A DNA stretch of 64,000 nucleotides from assembly GCF_014284305.1 (NCBI RefSeq), contig NZ_JACOFW010000011.1, forward strand, positions 1-64,000, in the 5' to 3' direction. Numbering within the stretch: the stretch's first letter is position 1; each line of letters begins with the position of its first letter. The translations under genes and the position numbers were made by a program. The notes under the pieces are model-generated. The model saw only the letters and a program-made list of their open reading frames with translations, had not been told where the DNA came from and ran no database searches. The DNA comes from Affinundibacterium seohonense (GTDB taxonomy: Bacteria; Pseudomonadota; Gammaproteobacteria; Burkholderiales; Burkholderiaceae_D). Positions 26,124-35,089 of this stretch are shown in pieces.

Positions 26124-27689
26124 CTAACGCGCCCTATAGTGGTTGTATGTATAACCTGATATCGTCAAACCGATACCAAGGGCGGTGAAAAAACTGATGG
26201 TACTAGAATTGGCAACACCATTAAATCCGACCACATCTACCCAAGGAACGTTGCGGATTTGTACCGCGACGTAAACCCAAAAAAGTGACAGCACGGTGAA
26301 GGTGCGCGAGGTACGAGTCAATCGACCTAAGAGCGTTGCAACCGATGCCAACATGAAAAAGCCAGAAAGCAGTGCTGGTAATGACAGAAGGCCTAAGGCT
26401 ATGCCACGAGATGCAACACCAACCATCATCAGGCTACCCAATAACAGTGCGGTTGCCAACTGTCGGCTATAACGTCCCGAGATTCCACTGGCAGTCGCAC
26501 CGCTCATGTTTTCGCTATCGGCTTGGTAGTCACGTGTGGCCATGTCGGAGATGAGGATCATCCAAATCGTTACCGCGGCGATCAATACGCCTGGCATTTG
26601 CTGGCCGGGTATCAGCAACGCGGCGATGTTGAGACCAATAATCGACAGTATCGCGATTGGGGAGCTGATTAAGCACAAGCCCAACTCCGCGAAAACTTCA
26701 CCGGCTTTGCCAGGTGTGCGTATTGCCAAGGCAAAAACAGGCTGCACCAAGAATGAGAGCGGGCGCAGGATTTGATTAAGCATCGCGATGGGGCTGCGAC
26801 GTTTATTGCCCGCGCTAGCCTTAATTCTGTCTGGAGAAAAGCGGTGGAAGCGTAAAACAGCGGGGATCAACGGTAGCAATGCCAGACAAGCGCTAGTTAA
26901 GCGATACAGCACAGGCATCGTCCACCAAACCATGTCTGGTAATACTCTAGGCGCTAGCGCGGGATTGAAGTTGCTGCCACCAACGGCGACGAAGTTGGTA
27001 TGAAAGAGTGTTTTGGTGATGAGCATCGTGGTACCAATGCCGAAAAAATCCAAGACAAGTAGGGGTGACCCAGCGCTACTCATTTTTTCACTCGCTGCGC
27101 CAATGGCACCGAGAACACCGCAAAAAATGAAGAAATAGGCGACATCACCAAATTTCCCCATCAACACTTGAAAGCTATCAAACAGGATGGCGCAGCTGAC
27201 TGTAAAAAAGATCAATGGCGTCAAAATCAGCGCATAAGTCTGCAGATAAATCAGCGGCTGCAAGGGACCAACGCCATCGATTAAGTGACGCACCATCATG
27301 GTTAACATCACCGTCAAACCGATCGCGCCTAAATAGGAAACACCGCCCAACCATCGGGCAATCAAAAACTGCAAATTGCCAACCTCTGTGGCCGCGATGA
27401 CGCCACCGATGCCACTACGAATATCTTCCACTACGCGACCACGAACCAAATAGAAACCGATCAGCGCCAACAAGCTAGAGCTTAAGGTGACACTACCCAG
27501 CGCTAAGGTGGAGCTGGTGTAAAGCGTACGCGCATGCTCAACGACCATCATCGACATACCGGTACTTTGCCGCATCACCATGGCCCAAGTAACACCAATC
27601 ACGATCAATAAGGCAATCATAGTGCCGAGGCGACGCATGCGCAGCCGCACTTCCATTTTCACCATCGTCAACAGAAAATCGAGATTCAT
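26124..27689 (-). CDS. ABC exporter permease subunit
   Basis: A 521-residue integral membrane protein with about 12 hydrophobic segments, the partner of the ATPase encoded upstream. Start at ATG 27689 overlaps the ATPase stop as ATGA, so the two are translationally coupled; a longer upstream frame overlaps the ATPase gene and is rejected. The order (MNLDFLLTMVKMEVRLRMRRLGT, then a long membrane domain) fits ABC-2-type permeases with two six-helix halves. Substrate unknown. No recognisable binding protein lies nearby, which fits export. Confidence 0.85.
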   Translation of the reverse strand: MNLDFLLTMVKMEVRLRMRRLGTMIALLIVIGVTWAMVMRQSTGMSMMVVEHARTLYTSSTLALGSVTLSSSLLALIGFYLVRGRVVEDIRSGIGGVIAATEVGNLQFLIARWLGGVSYLGAIGLTVMLTMMVRHLIDGVGPLQPLIYLQTYALILTPLIFFTVSCAILFDSFQVLMGKFGDVAYFFIFCGVLGAIGAASEKMSSAGSPLLVLDFFGIGTTMLITKTLFHTNFVAVGGSNFNPALAPRVLPDMVWWTMPVLYRLTSACLALLPLIPAVLRFHRFSPDRIKASAGNKRRSPIAMLNQILRPLSFLVQPVFALAIRTPGKAGEVFAELGLCLISSPIAILSIIGLNIAALLIPGQQMPGVLIAAVTIWMILISDMATRDYQADSENMSGATASGISGRYSRQLATALLLGSLMMVGVASRGIALGLLSLPALLSGFFMLASVATLLGRLTRTSRTFTVLSLFWVYVAVQIRNVPWVDVVGFNGVANSSTISFFTALGIGLTISGYTYNHYRAR

Positions 27690-28555
27690 ACACAACTCTC
27701 CTGACTGGCGTAACGTTGCGACATCAAGGCTTCTTCCAAATTCGGTTCGGCATTGATAGCGCCTGACCACGGCGAATGTGGATGCGCAATGCGTAAGCTG
27801 ACGCGATCGCCTTGACGTTGTGCATGTAGTACATTGACTTTCTCGCGCAGCGCAGTGTGTTCCTCTTGACTCACCGTGACTGACCAAATCTCCCCACGCG
27901 CTTTATCTAGAAAAGCTTCTGGCGTTTCATGAGCGATCAATTGCCCTTGGCGCATGATCGCCAATTCTGTCGCGATACTTTCGACGTCGGACACAATATG
28001 CGTCGACATGATGATAAGTTTATTGACACCCAAATCACCCAAGAGATTACGAAAACGCAGACGCTCTTCGGGATCGAGTCCCGCGGTGGGTTCATCCACG
28101 ATCAAAATGTCGGGATCATTCAGTAAAGCTTGGGCAATACCAAGACGACGTCGCATACCGCCGGAAAATGAGGCCGCAGGGCGGTGCGCATGATCATGCA
28201 GATTCACCATTTCCAGTAAATCATTAATGCGTTTTGGATTGCGTACACCTTTTAGCGCCGCAAAATATTGCATGAACTCTTTTGCGCTCAGATTGGGGTA
28301 GACACCGAAGTCTTGCGGTAAGAAGCCCAGATGGCGACGAATCGCATTCGGGTTCTTGGTGATATCGACACCTTGAAACAAAATCTGTCCGCTGCTAGGT
28401 TTGGTCAGCGTGGCGATCATTTGCATCAAGGAAGTTTTACCCGCGCCGTTATGGCCAATCAGACCGATGACCCCACGACTCAATTGCAGAGAAAGATCGG
28501 CAACCGCTGGTGCACCTTTTCCATAGATCTTAGTAACGTGACGAATGTCTAACAT
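27686..28555 (-). CDS. ABC exporter ATP-binding subunit
   Basis: A 289-residue ABC ATPase of the CcmA/drug-export type. Walker A GHNGAGKT at 34-41, Q-loop LPQDFGVYP, signature FSGGMRRRLG near 130, Walker B ILIVDEPTAGLD, and H-loop STHIVSD. The C-terminal ~70 residues resemble the accessory tail of ABC-2 exporters. It forms an ATGA-overlapped operon with the permease. Transport direction is inferred from family. Confidence 0.95.
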   Translation of the reverse strand: MLDIRHVTKIYGKGAPAVADLSLQLSRGVIGLIGHNGAGKTSLMQMIATLTKPSSGQILFQGVDITKNPNAIRRHLGFLPQDFGVYPNLSAKEFMQYFAALKGVRNPKRINDLLEMVNLHDHAHRPAASFSGGMRRRLGIAQALLNDPDILIVDEPTAGLDPEERLRFRNLLGDLGVNKLIIMSTHIVSDVESIATELAIMRQGQLIAHETPEAFLDKARGEIWSVTVSQEEHTALREKVNVLHAQRQGDRVSLRIAHPHSPWSGAINAEPNLEEALMSQRYASQESCV

Positions 28556-28699
28556 GATGATTCCCGCAAAAGTGAACTAGGTAGCACTGTAAAGCTGGGG
28601 AACTTGAAAAACGAACGGAAAAGGACAAACAGGCAGATCGGGGTAATAGGAAGGTAAAAACACGACATGAAGATGCCTCGCCTGAAAGGCTATTTCCTT

Positions 28700-28957
28700 C
28701 TTGATTAGTGATTCGGTAGTGCACTACGCGATGTATCAGTATTGGTAAAGGAATTCGGTGCGGGATTCGTCAGTGTCTCAGGCGGCGTGATCGACTGTAT
28801 CGTCAAAAAATCACCACGCAAGCAATATGCCGCAATCAAACTAGCATGGTAGCAAGATTGGTTTTACACCGAGATCGTCGAACAAGGCTGCGAAACTATC
28901 GCCGATCTCGCCGCGACCTTGTTGAATGCTGAGGTTTGGGTTTTTTGGTGGGATTGA
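28700..28957 (+). pseudogene. Truncated copy of the DUF4253 gene
   Basis: Matches the last ~80 codons of the gene at 30666-31349 (QYW-KEFGA, VSGGVIDCIVKK, EQGCETIADLAATLLNAEV and the end FWWD), with in-frame TAA and TAG. The 5' two thirds are missing. The rest of 28556-29059 carries no other gene. Confidence 0.8.
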
Positions 28958-29059
28958 GTTTTTAGAAATTCAAACGATGAAAAAGCACCTTTTTCGCCAC
29001 CGTCTAGCACATGATCAGTACGATGACGCGACGAATCGACTAGCCTTCGATTTTGACAA

Positions 29060-29476
29060 TTAACTCAGCCACCGCGCGCTGCTCAGCACTTCTGCAAAAA
29101 ATTCTTTCAATGCTGGTGCTGACATTGTGAAAGGATCAAATTCAGAGGTGGACGAATATTTTAAAAACAGCGCCGAGTTCTCGGCCGTTGCCGCAATCAA
29201 GCCCATGTTCCAGCCAGTGAATTGGCGTTGTGTGATTTCTTCGAGTGACAAGATCTCTGGTTTGTTGTGGCGCTTATCTTTTAAGATGTGGTGATACACC
29301 GCATTGACCGCAGAACGCTCGCCTTCGAGGCATTGCAAAAAGATGCCATTCGAGAGGCTCAGTGCTCCGGTGACCGCGAGTTGGTGGTTATTGCGGCGTG
29401 AACTCGACAAAATATCTTTGACGTCCACTGGCCCCAAATTGATTGCACGGCTGGCGTAGATAAGACGAATCATCAT
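29060..29476 (-). CDS. BLUF-domain blue-light sensor protein
   Basis: A short single-domain flavin photoreceptor of about 138 residues. BLUF marks are MIRLIYASRA (conserved Tyr), SRRNNHQLAVTGAL (conserved Asn), GIFLQCLEGE (the Gln that switches its hydrogen bond to FAD) and FTGWNMGL (Trp and Met). After ~95 residues comes a helical tail typical of short BLUF proteins, which act by binding a partner. The start at 29476 gives the usual N-terminus, but no clear ribosome site is seen and ATGs at 29509 or 29515 are possible. The partner is unknown; three c-di-GMP enzymes are encoded nearby. Confidence 0.88.
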   Translation of the reverse strand: MMIRLIYASRAINLGPVDVKDILSSSRRNNHQLAVTGALSLSNGIFLQCLEGERSAVNAVYHHILKDKRHNKPEILSLEEITQRQFTGWNMGLIAATAENSALFLKYSSTSEFDPFTMSAPALKEFFAEVLSSARWLS

Positions 29477-29545
29477 AGGGTAGTCACACACTTTCAACAG
29501 TAAAGACATCGTCATCAGCGATGTTATTGCTCGTTTCGATTGCAA

Positions 29546-30018
29546 GGAGATGCGTATGTTACAGAGACTAAATATCGAAGCGCATGATACATGGATATCG
29601 CGTTGGATCGATTAGCATTCAATCAATCCAGCGTCGAATTAACGTTACAGAACGTACCGCAAAATTGGTGTCGTATTGGTCAAAACTGCCGCGAAAAGTC
29701 GACACAAACATTTTCATTGCAAACAGGATTTATCATTATTTCAAATTGGTCGCAAATAGGTGATCAAGTCTCGACATGAAATAGTAGTGATTTGAATACG
29801 GTGTTAAGTTTGGCGCAAAGCAAGTGGTAGATCGTAAGCACGAACATTGTTCCAACTTTCTCCAATTTGTATGTCATGGCCGTGACGCTTACTTTGCGTG
29901 AGATGTGGTGATGTTGCATAGTAAAACTTGCCATCATTCTTTTGACCTTATTTTTTATGCACGTTAAACTCTCAGCTTTAGTGACTCAAATCACCTCAAC
30001 AATCTAAGGACTTCGCGA
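29546..30018. other. Intergenic region with degenerate REP A copy
   Basis: Around 29760-29825 lies a degenerate family A repeat (ATCAAGTCTCGACATGAAAT, then TTAAGTTTGGCGCAAAG). No gene is supported in the rest; the last ~100 bases presumably hold the promoter of the exported protein at 30019. Confidence 0.4.
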
Positions 30019-30543
30019 ATGAAGAAATTTTCTATTGCCCTGATTTTTTTGTTTAATCTCGCGGCGTTTCCCGTATTGGCCGCCGACGCTCCTGCCAGTG
30101 ATGCATCGATTAAACGACTGATTGACATTGTCGACTCAAAGAAGATGTTGGATAGTGTTATGTCGCAAATGGATGCGATGATGAAGGCGTCGACGCAGCA
30201 AGCCTTAGCGGGGCAAAAAATGACTGCGGAACAGGAAGCTGTCATGCTCGAGATGCAGAATGAGCTCAACACATTATTGAAAAATGAGATGACATGGGAA
30301 ACGCTGGAACCTATGTTCCTTGAGATTTATAAAAAGAGTTTTACTCAAAGCGAGATCGATGGCATGCTCAGTTTCTATCAATCTCCCGCAGGTCAAGCGG
30401 TGATCAAAAAGATGCCTTTAGTGATGCAAACAACCATGCAAATGATGGAGAGGCGCATGGTAGTGCTGATGCCGAAGTTAGAGAAGATTTCTACTGACAG
30501 CATAGCGAAATTGAAAAAAGTCTCAGAAAAACCGAAAGGCTAA
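30019..30543 (+). CDS. Exported DUF2059-type protein
   Basis: A 174-residue protein with a classic signal peptide (KKFSIALIFLFNLAAFPVLAADA, cleavage near residue 21). The mature helical domain (LIDIVDSKKMLDSVMSQMDAMM, EMTWETLEPMFLEIYKKSFTQSEIDGMLSFYQSPAGQAVIKKMPLVMQ) matches DUF2059, where the block SQSEIDGMLSFYxSPxGQ is diagnostic. It is a periplasmic protein of unknown function. It is followed by a REP-A-like sequence near 30570. Confidence 0.88.
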   Translation: MKKFSIALIFLFNLAAFPVLAADAPASDASIKRLIDIVDSKKMLDSVMSQMDAMMKASTQQALAGQKMTAEQEAVMLEMQNELNTLLKNEMTWETLEPMFLEIYKKSFTQSEIDGMLSFYQSPAGQAVIKKMPLVMQTTMQMMERRMVVLMPKLEKISTDSIAKLKKVSEKPKG

Positions 30544-30665
30544 AAAGTCGCTCGACATGAGGAAATTGAGGGGCAAGTCTTGATACGACATTTTTTTTAA
30601 ATGAATCAAATCAGTTCGCCCTCAAAGTTAACGTGCAGCCTGTGCTATTTTTAAAATCGACAATC

Positions 30666-31349
30666 ATGACCACCAAACCATTTACCACAATCAAAATCTC
30701 AGGCGATTCCGCCCTCGCCTCCCTGATGCAACAACGAAATAGCTACCCTCAATCAGGTGATTATCCTTTCTTGATCGGCGAAGCCGACGATGTCGAGCGA
30801 ATTGAAGAAGCGGCGGAATTTAACGATCAATCAATCGATGAGATTCTTCATGAAGCAGCGCAGTTTGATGTGGCGGCATGGTTGCAAGAGCGTCGTGCGG
30901 AAGCAGAGGAATATGAATTCAGCGAAGACGACACGCTAGGCGAATGGCCTGGTGATATCGCTCAAAAAGGCGCAATCTCACTGCACCGCGATATCTTGAC
31001 GGGCGAGGTGAGACCTGAGGTCTACCTAGGTTCAGCAAACATAACACAGCCTTGGCATCTACCTGCCGTCTTAAAATATGGCGGCTGGAATGACTGTCCC
31101 GATCCCGTAGTGCACTGCGCGATGCATCAATACTGGCAAAAAGAATTCGGCGCAGAGATTGTCGGTGTTTCAGGGGACGTGATTGAGTGCATCGTCAAAA
31201 ATCCACCACGCGACCAAGAAGCCGCGATTAAACTCGCATGGCAGCAATATTGGTATTGCACCGACATCGTTGATCAAGGCTGCGAAACCATCGCAAACCT
31301 CGCCGCAACACTGTTGAATGCCGAGGTTTGGTATTTTTGGTGGGATTGA
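30666..31349 (+). CDS. DUF4253-domain protein
   Basis: A ~227-residue soluble acidic protein. The C-terminal half (WHLPAVLKYGGWNDCPDPVVHCAMHQYWQKEFGAEIVGVSGDVIECIVKNPP, then AWQQYWYCTDIVDQG, ending AEVWYFWWD) fits DUF4253, a family of unknown function often found near polymorphic toxin immunity genes. Start at ATG 30666; the frame opens 11 codons earlier. A truncated copy lies 1.9 kb upstream at 28700-28957. A bidirectional terminator follows. Confidence 0.85.
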   Translation: MTTKPFTTIKISGDSALASLMQQRNSYPQSGDYPFLIGEADDVERIEEAAEFNDQSIDEILHEAAQFDVAAWLQERRAEAEEYEFSEDDTLGEWPGDIAQKGAISLHRDILTGEVRPEVYLGSANITQPWHLPAVLKYGGWNDCPDPVVHCAMHQYWQKEFGAEIVGVSGDVIECIVKNPPRDQEAAIKLAWQQYWYCTDIVDQGCETIANLAATLLNAEVWYFWWD

Positions 31350-31412
31350 GAACTTTAGTGCGCTCTAGCTAGACTAGCGAGAATTCAAAGTTGAATCGTT
31401 CATTTAAAACAT

Positions 31413-31447
31413 GAAAAAATGGGGTCAAGACACTGCCCCATTTTTTT
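31413..31447. terminator. Bidirectional terminator
   Basis: Arms AAAAAATGGGG and CCCCATTTTTTT around an 11-base loop, with A and T runs on both sides, between two convergent genes. Confidence 0.85.
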
Positions 31448-31467
31448 ACAGTTCTGTCAGCGCTAAG

Positions 31468-32478
31468 TTAGAAAAAATGCTGTGTAATTGCATAGATTCC
31501 TTGCACCACTTTTGCCATACGTCGGTAGTCGAGCTTGTCATAGGTATCGGTTGGCCTGTGATAGTGCGGGTTGCGATAATAAGCGGTGTCGGTGACCATC
31601 AATGCTGGGTAGCCTTCGTTCCAGTAATTCAAATGGTCTGACGAGTCGATTCCCTGCAAATTCGATGGCGCGTTGCAGGAGATGACTGGTAAATCGCTGA
31701 CGCCGCGCATGAGTGCTTTGGCACGGCGGATTACGCCAAAGTGACTTAAATTGCCGACCAGAGCGATAAAGTTGCCGCGATCCCCATACAGGGTGGACAT
31801 GCCCGCTGCGGGATAGTCTTGGCTGTTTTCCTTATCCGAAAAATAACCGATCATCTCTACCGACAACATTAATTGCACGTCACGTCCTGATTCTTTGAGT
31901 GAACGAGCATGTCGAAAGCTACCCATTTCTTCGGTGCCAAAATGCGGGTCTTCTTCGAGCGTGTAGGCCACCAATTCGATTGATCGGGATTGCGGTTTTT
32001 TGCTCAGCAGTCGCGCTAGCTCAAGCAGCCCTGCAACACCACTGGCATTGTCGTCTGCGCCAGGGGTATATGTTTCAGCAATGGTGCCCTTGGGCTTCCT
32101 GTTGCGCGGTGTGTAAGCGTCGGAGTCGTAATGCGCTCCGATCACCAATAGAGGACCCGTGGAAGGCCCAAATCGCGCTATGAAATTTCTGTATATCTTT
32201 CCCTTGACCTTGACTTCTTGCACCTCAACTGGTGCTCCCGTAGCTTTTAATTCATCGAAAACATATTGGCCCGCTTTTTCGAGATTTGAAAATTGGTCGG
32301 AACTGCGTGGATGCACCTCTGTCGAAAGATATTTGACATGGGCTTTCAGTTTTGCTGTGTCGATTTCTTCTGGCGTCGAGGGCAGCGGCGTCACGAAGGG
32401 TTGAGCGATGAAGGAGACAGCCACGGCGATCAGTAAAGCAATCGTGCTGACTGTGATGCAGAGGGATTTTAGGCGCAT
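31468..32478 (-). CDS. M28-family zinc metallopeptidase, exported
   Basis: A 336-residue aminopeptidase-like enzyme with an N-terminal hydrophobic segment (LCITVSTIALLIAVAVSFIA) that exports or anchors it. Zinc-site residues of M28 are seen in order: His116 in GAHYDS, Asp142 in PGADDNASG, the catalytic pair Glu175-Glu176 in TLEEDPHFGTEEMGS, Glu208 in SVEMIGY and the last His in HYHRPTDT. It should remove N-terminal residues from peptides in the periplasm. It is convergent with the DUF4253 gene. Confidence 0.92.
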   Translation of the reverse strand: MRLKSLCITVSTIALLIAVAVSFIAQPFVTPLPSTPEEIDTAKLKAHVKYLSTEVHPRSSDQFSNLEKAGQYVFDELKATGAPVEVQEVKVKGKIYRNFIARFGPSTGPLLVIGAHYDSDAYTPRNRKPKGTIAETYTPGADDNASGVAGLLELARLLSKKPQSRSIELVAYTLEEDPHFGTEEMGSFRHARSLKESGRDVQLMLSVEMIGYFSDKENSQDYPAAGMSTLYGDRGNFIALVGNLSHFGVIRRAKALMRGVSDLPVISCNAPSNLQGIDSSDHLNYWNEGYPALMVTDTAYYRNPHYHRPTDTYDKLDYRRMAKVVQGIYAITQHFF

Positions 32479-32631
32479 AGTGTAGTAGTAGAGGACAAAT
32501 GTTTGATGAATAAAACTTGCTGAAAAAACCTAAAAGTAACAAATAAAAAAAGTCAGCTTCAGCGCTTGATTGTGAATATGGTCTTTGAAAATCTGATCAC
32601 ATTGTTTCCCATCTACGGCAACAAGGCTACG

Positions 32632-32661
32632 ATGAAAAATGGGTGTCTGCCCATTTTTCAT
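32632..32661. terminator. Perfect hairpin after the serine hydrolase
   Basis: A perfect 12-pair stem, ATGAAAAATGGG (32632-32643) and CCCATTTTTCAT (32650-32661), with a 6-base loop. The A/T runs are inside the stem, so it may end transcription in either direction. It lies about 105 bases downstream of the hydrolase gene stop. The rest of 32479-32766 shows no gene. Confidence 0.6.
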
Positions 32662-32766
32662 GAAGTCATTCAAATTTATCGATATCCATTTTGGGATAAG
32701 ACGAAAAATACACTGGGTAAGTTATCTCAAAAAAGTTTCGCTTGCCTTTTGCGCTAGTCGAACCGA

Positions 32767-34230
32767 CTATCGACTTTTCTTCACGAGTTTTCTTGAGCCA
32801 AATGCCAAATGTGTCACCCGTCCATCCTTATCTCTGGCGAGTTTTAACTGAAATCCGTTGTCCGGTACGATCAGTTCATCATTCGCCAGCAGCACGATTT
32901 CATCCTTTGCTAAAAACTGTGCTGCCTCGATCATGAGTTTTCCATTTTCCTGTGTGATGAACGCAGATCGTGGCGCGTCGTTCGGTGACATTGCGGGTAG
33001 TGGGTATTCGCCAACTAATTGCTCTAACATGCTTGCGTCTAGCGCGACTGCTTCAATCTCGCGGGCTTGGTAGGCAGGCCATTGATATTCTTTTGCTAGC
33101 GCATTGAGTATTTGGCGATAAACGACAGAGCCAGCGTCGCCATTGGTCATGATTGCTGCGCCACGGCCGAGGGCGGGGAAATAAGCGACAAAGCAACTGT
33201 ATCCTTCGTTGCTGCCGCCATGCTGAAAATACATGGCCTCGCCTGAGTTCCCTAGCGCCGGGCCTAAACCAGACGGCGCTTTTTGTTCGGTGAGCATGTC
33301 GGTCGCCATCTTTTGCGACAGGGTCTTTGTCGACTTGCCAGCGCGTGCCTCGGCGATTTCGATGGCCCACTTGCTCAGATCCGTTGGCGTCGTCCATAAG
33401 CCTGCTGCGGCTAATTCGGGATAGGTGTGCCAGCGTCCATTAACTATTTTTCCTTGATCGTCGTGTCCGGCAGCAGCGAGGGCTTGTTTGGCTTGGGATA
33501 GCGGTTGTTCGAAAGCGCTGTCCTGCATGCCGATAGGATCAAGCACGAGTCTTTGCATCAACGCGGGGAAGGCCTCGCCGGTGGTCTCGACCATCGCCAG
33601 TTGCATGATGGTCGTGCCACCACCGGAATATCTCCACGTCGATCCGGGTGTCATGACAACCCGTATTGCTTTGGTGTTCGCGGGGGCTTTGCCGTCAAGT
33701 ATTTGCTGAACCGTCGGTACTGTCGCGTCACTTGCATAGCCGGGAAAACCATGGACGTTTAAGCCCGCTGAGTGCGACACCAATCGACGTAAAGTCACTG
33801 GTTCGGTTTTGGTAAAGTCGTTGTCAGGCAATTGCCAAGATTTAAGAAATGTATTGATAGGGGCATCGAGTGAAAGCTTACCTTGCTCGACTAATCTGAG
33901 CATCGCGGTGGCTGAGACGGGTTTGCTGATCGACGCGGCTTGAAACAGCGTGTTGCTGTTGACAGCATCATTGCTACCCGCCGTCTTGACGCCGAAACCT
34001 TGTGCCCAAGCGAGCTTGCCATCATGAATAACGGCAATCGATAAGCCTGGCACCTTATATTTCGCCATGCTGTCGGCTAAGCTGTGATATTTTTCAGGTG
34101 CGCCCTTGATCACGATACTTGGTGTCATGGCGCTGGTTACGCGCTTAATTTGTTCATCGACGTTTTGGGCACAGGCGTTGGCGCTACCGATCATCAAGAG
34201 TGTGAGTATTGCTAAAAAGGAAGCTCGCAT
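32767..34230 (-). CDS. Serine hydrolase, class C beta-lactamase family (3)
   Basis: A 487-residue secreted enzyme: signal peptide ending SANAC-AQ near residue 20, nucleophile motif SISK at 100-103, YSG at 201-203 (Gly replacing Asn of YxN), and HGG at 338 region with HGGSNEGYSC. A C-terminal beta-rich tail (MLEQLVGEYPLPA to LAFGSRKLVKKSR) is like the DUF3471-type tail of secreted peptidases/esterases. Divergent from the small secreted protein at 34319. Substrate unknown. Confidence 0.9.
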   Translation of the reverse strand: MRASFLAILTLLMIGSANACAQNVDEQIKRVTSAMTPSIVIKGAPEKYHSLADSMAKYKVPGLSIAVIHDGKLAWAQGFGVKTAGSNDAVNSNTLFQAASISKPVSATAMLRLVEQGKLSLDAPINTFLKSWQLPDNDFTKTEPVTLRRLVSHSAGLNVHGFPGYASDATVPTVQQILDGKAPANTKAIRVVMTPGSTWRYSGGGTTIMQLAMVETTGEAFPALMQRLVLDPIGMQDSAFEQPLSQAKQALAAAGHDDQGKIVNGRWHTYPELAAAGLWTTPTDLSKWAIEIAEARAGKSTKTLSQKMATDMLTEQKAPSGLGPALGNSGEAMYFQHGGSNEGYSCFVAYFPALGRGAAIMTNGDAGSVVYRQILNALAKEYQWPAYQAREIEAVALDASMLEQLVGEYPLPAMSPNDAPRSAFITQENGKLMIEAAQFLAKDEIVLLANDELIVPDNGFQLKLARDKDGRVTHLAFGSRKLVKKSR

Positions 34231-34318
34231 TTTGTGTCCTCTGTTGTTGACAATGAAAAGTGTTAGTGATTTTAGTTTATGTTAACTTAAATATGTTAAT
34301 TTTTATGGAAACTTGCCA

Positions 34319-34717
34319 ATGAAGTCTCTTCAAACTTGTTTGTTCATGCTGTTTTTTGTTGCCAGTTCTTGCATGGCGCAGAATGCGATCGTAGGTGAAT
34401 GGAAGCTAGTTTCCTCCGGTGGGAAACCCGTCCCTACTTTTCTCAAGAATACCGTCTTAGTGATTCGGTCGAATCAGGAAATTGCTTCGATTGATACAGC
34501 AGATTTGAAACAAGGCGTCTCCGTTGCATCTCTTGTCAAAAGTGCGCTGGCAAAGGGTACGTGGAAAATTGAGAATAACCTGTTCTTCGCTTCTAACAGT
34601 TTATTGAAATCTGGATCGCCTTTTAAAGTTGACGGCCAAAAACTCACATTTGACAAAGATCCCTATCTTTCCGATCAATGGCAATCATTAGTTACCATGT
34701 ATGAGCGTAGAAAATAG
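34319..34717 (+). CDS. Small exported lipocalin-like protein
   Basis: A 132-residue protein with a signal peptide (MKSLQTCLFMLFFVASSCMAQ). The mature part starts IVGEWKLVSSGGKPVP, the GxW entry typical of lipocalin/avidin-type barrels, then strands TVLVIRSNQEIASID, GTWKIENNLFFASN, FKVDGQKLTF and QSLVTMYERR. A small beta-barrel ligand binder is likely but the ligand is unknown. Start at ATG 34319; the promoter lies in the 90-base divergent gap shared with the serine hydrolase. The following 34718-35038 shows no gene. Confidence 0.7.
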   Translation: MKSLQTCLFMLFFVASSCMAQNAIVGEWKLVSSGGKPVPTFLKNTVLVIRSNQEIASIDTADLKQGVSVASLVKSALAKGTWKIENNLFFASNSLLKSGSPFKVDGQKLTFDKDPYLSDQWQSLVTMYERRK

Positions 34718-35038
34718 ATACCGTGATTTCTGAACTACTGACCGCGCGAACGTTTTCTGCGATGCTTGTCGCCCTTTAGCCTAGCTTACTGCTGTTCGAC
34801 TAGCGCAGCACTCGCTATTAATCGCGTTGTTTTTCCTATCTCGATAGCCTCGCAGTTCAGCGAGAAAAACAAGGGATATTTCTTGAATATCTAGCGCCAT
34901 ATCAAATAGCATGGGTCGATATTCAATATGACCTCGCTATGATTTGCTTGAAATTAGTTCGGCGCGAAAATTTGTTTTTTCAGCGCCCATTTTCGTCGTT
35001 TCGTCGCATATTCCAAATAACGCCAATAAAAATTCGAT

Positions 35039-35084
35039 ACAGTGCGAGCCGTCAACAGCTAGCACTGTTTTACTTTTTTCGAGG
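35039..35084 (+). promoter_or_regulatory. Leader hairpin before the TonB receptor
   Basis: ACAGTGC (35039-35045) pairs with GCACTGT (35062-35068) and is followed by TTTTACTTTTTT and then the ribosome site GAGG at 35081. The arrangement looks like an attenuator or a processed leader directly before the receptor gene. Confidence 0.4.
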
Positions 35085-35089
35085 CCATC

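Noticed and set aside
26124-27887. Longer N-terminus for the ABC permease
   Set aside because: The extra 66 residues lie antiphase inside the ATPase gene; ATG 27689 overlaps the ATPase stop as ATGA.
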